DNA of 5,701 bases from Clostridia bacterium (GTDB taxonomy: Bacteria; Bacillota_A; Clostridia; Oscillospirales; Acutalibacteraceae): positions 1 through 5,701 of the forward strand of contig JAFYOA010000273.1 in assembly GCA_017547865.1 (NCBI GenBank), given 5' to 3'. The notes beneath the pieces were generated by a model that was not told the DNA's origin, did not search any database, and was given only the letters and a program-made list of their open reading frames with translations. This document shows, piece after piece, positions 4,735 to 5,701 of the stretch (position 1 is its first letter; every line of letters starts with the position of its first letter). The translations under genes and the position numbers were made by a program.

Positions 4735-5701
4735 TTACTTGTAGATGATGGACTCGGCATAGCGGGTGGCAATAACGCCTTCGGGCTCGCCGGTCTTCTT
4801 GGATTCGGTGAGGATGTGCTCGATGGAGTTGTAGATGTTGTCCACCTTCTCCAGAACGGCTTCCTTGTTGTAGGGGCCGTCCACTTCAGCAGCAGCATTG
4901 ATAACGCCGCCGCCGTTGATGACGAAGTCGGGAGCATAGTAGATGCCGCGAGCCTTCAGAGCCAGGCCGGAAGCATCGTCCAGGATCTGGTTGTTGGCGC
5001 CGCCGGCAACAGCCTTGCACTTCAGCAGCGGAATGGTGGTGGGGTTGATGATGGCGCCCATGGCGTTGGGAGAGAAGATATCGCACTCCTGCTCGTAAAT
5101 CGCCTCGGTGGGAACGATGGTGGCGCCGAATTCTTCGGCGGCACGCTCGGCCATAGCCTTGTTGCTGCGGTTGGCAATGATCAGCTTAGCGCCGGACTCG
5201 TGCAGCAGGTGGCACAGATCGTAACCAACCTTGCCCAGGCCCTGCACAGCAATGGTCAGGCCATCCAGAGAATCGGTGCCCAGAGCGACCTTGGCGGTAG
5301 CCTTGATGCCCTGCCATACACCGCGGGCGGTGAAGGGAGACGGGTCGCCGCTGTTCATGGGCAGACCGCAGAGATACTTGGTCTTGCGCAGCATCACCAT
5401 GGCGTCGTCGCAGGTGGTGTTCACGTCTTCGGCGGTAATATAGTCGCCGCCCAGGTTGTTCACAGCTTCAGCAAAAGCTTCGAACATGGCTTCGGTCTTC
5501 TGAGAAGGATCGGCAATGATAACGCCCTTACCGCCGCCGTGAGGCAGACCGGCCACAGCGTTCTTGTGGGACATACCGCGGGAAAGACGCAGAACATCGA
5601 ACAGAGCGTCGTCGTAAGAGGCGTAGGGGAACAGACGGCAGCCGCCGATGGCGGGGCCCAGGTTGGTGTTGTGCACAGCGATGATGGCCTTCAGACCGGC
5701 C
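4735..5701 (-). CDS. Leucine dehydrogenase-like Glu/Leu/Phe/Val dehydrogenase, C-terminal 321 residues (start outside window)
   Basis: An NAD(P)-dependent amino acid dehydrogenase that interconverts branched-chain or related amino acids and 2-oxo acids with ammonium. Numbered from the first visible residue, the substrate domain shows NLGPAIGG, GMSHKNA (Lys46), the GGGKGVI loop with Lys58, and TAEDVN with catalytic-type Asp92. The Rossmann part has VQGLGKVG (GxGxxG at 154-159). Later come SPNAMGA, AGGANNQ and YAPDFVINGGGVIN, all typical of leucine dehydrogenases of Bacillus type rather than the larger glutamate dehydrogenases. About 30-45 N-terminal residues are missing because the gene runs off the right edge; the GTG at 5676 is internal, since AGLKAIIA precedes it in frame. 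Codon use is extremely biased to GCC, CTG, AAC and ATC, suggesting high expression. Valine or phenylalanine preference cannot be excluded. Confidence 0.93.
   Translation of the reverse strand, partial: AGLKAIIAVHNTNLGPAIGGCRLFPYASYDDALFDVLRLSRGMSHKNAVAGLPHGGGKGVIIADPSQKTEAMFEAFAEAVNNLGGDYITAEDVNTTCDDAMVMLRKTKYLCGLPMNSGDPSPFTARGVWQGIKATAKVALGTDSLDGLTIAVQGLGKVGYDLCHLLHESGAKLIIANRSNKAMAERAAEEFGATIVPTEAIYEQECDIFSPNAMGAIINPTTIPLLKCKAVAGGANNQILDDASGLALKARGIYYAPDFVINGGGVINAAAEVDGPYNKEAVLEKVDNIYNSIEHILTESKKTGEPEGVIATRYAESIIYK

Noticed and set aside
5674..5676. GTG as the start of the amino acid dehydrogenase
   Set aside because: The frame continues upstream with AGLKAIIA, and the family needs a further 30-45 N-terminal residues, so the gene simply crosses the window edge.

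Overview
The window looks like chromosomal DNA from a member of the Bacillota, probably a gut-type clostridium of the Oscillospiraceae/Ruminococcaceae kind. This rests on strong GGAGG-type ribosome binding sites, consensus sigma-A promoters, TTG starts, an ECF-type vitamin S-component, a cobalamin riboswitch, and a GCC/CTG-rich codon use in most genes. The taxonomic placement is an inference; no rRNA or marker gene is present.

Layout, left to right. (i) Positions 1-454, minus strand: a small DUF3343 (putative Se/S carrier-like) gene followed by the N-terminal 68 codons of a class V aminotransferase/cysteine desulfurase-family gene that runs off the left edge. (ii) Positions 515-817, plus strand: a fully consensus promoter, a cobalamin (B12) riboswitch aptamer closed by an 8-bp P1 helix, and an expression platform with alternative hairpins and an intrinsic terminator. 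(iii) Positions 848-1805: two overlapping genes under that riboswitch, a DUF4430 (transcobalamin-C-terminal-like) lipoprotein and a six-helix ECF transporter S-component, closed by a strong terminator. (iv) Positions 1869-2763: a monocistronic amidohydrolase with its own promoter and a hairpin terminator shared with the convergent operon. (v) Positions 4487-2782, minus strand: an ECF-type sigma factor (TTG start) followed 14 bp later by a 409-residue cytoplasmic repeat protein with an asparagine ladder at about 17-23 residue spacing. (vi) Positions 4735-5701, minus strand: the C-terminal 321 residues of a leucine/Glu-Phe-Val-type amino acid dehydrogenase with its terminator; it continues past the right edge.

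How the genes may work together. The riboswitch, lipoprotein and S-component form a coherent candidate cobalamin uptake unit: a surface lipoprotein with a transcobalamin-like fold would capture B12 and hand it to the S-component, which would use the shared ECF energising module (EcfA/A'/T) encoded elsewhere. The second coherent unit is the sigma-factor/repeat-protein operon, which has no recognisable anti-sigma gene in the window. These two units are the most interesting parts; the amidohydrolase and amino acid dehydrogenase look ordinary.
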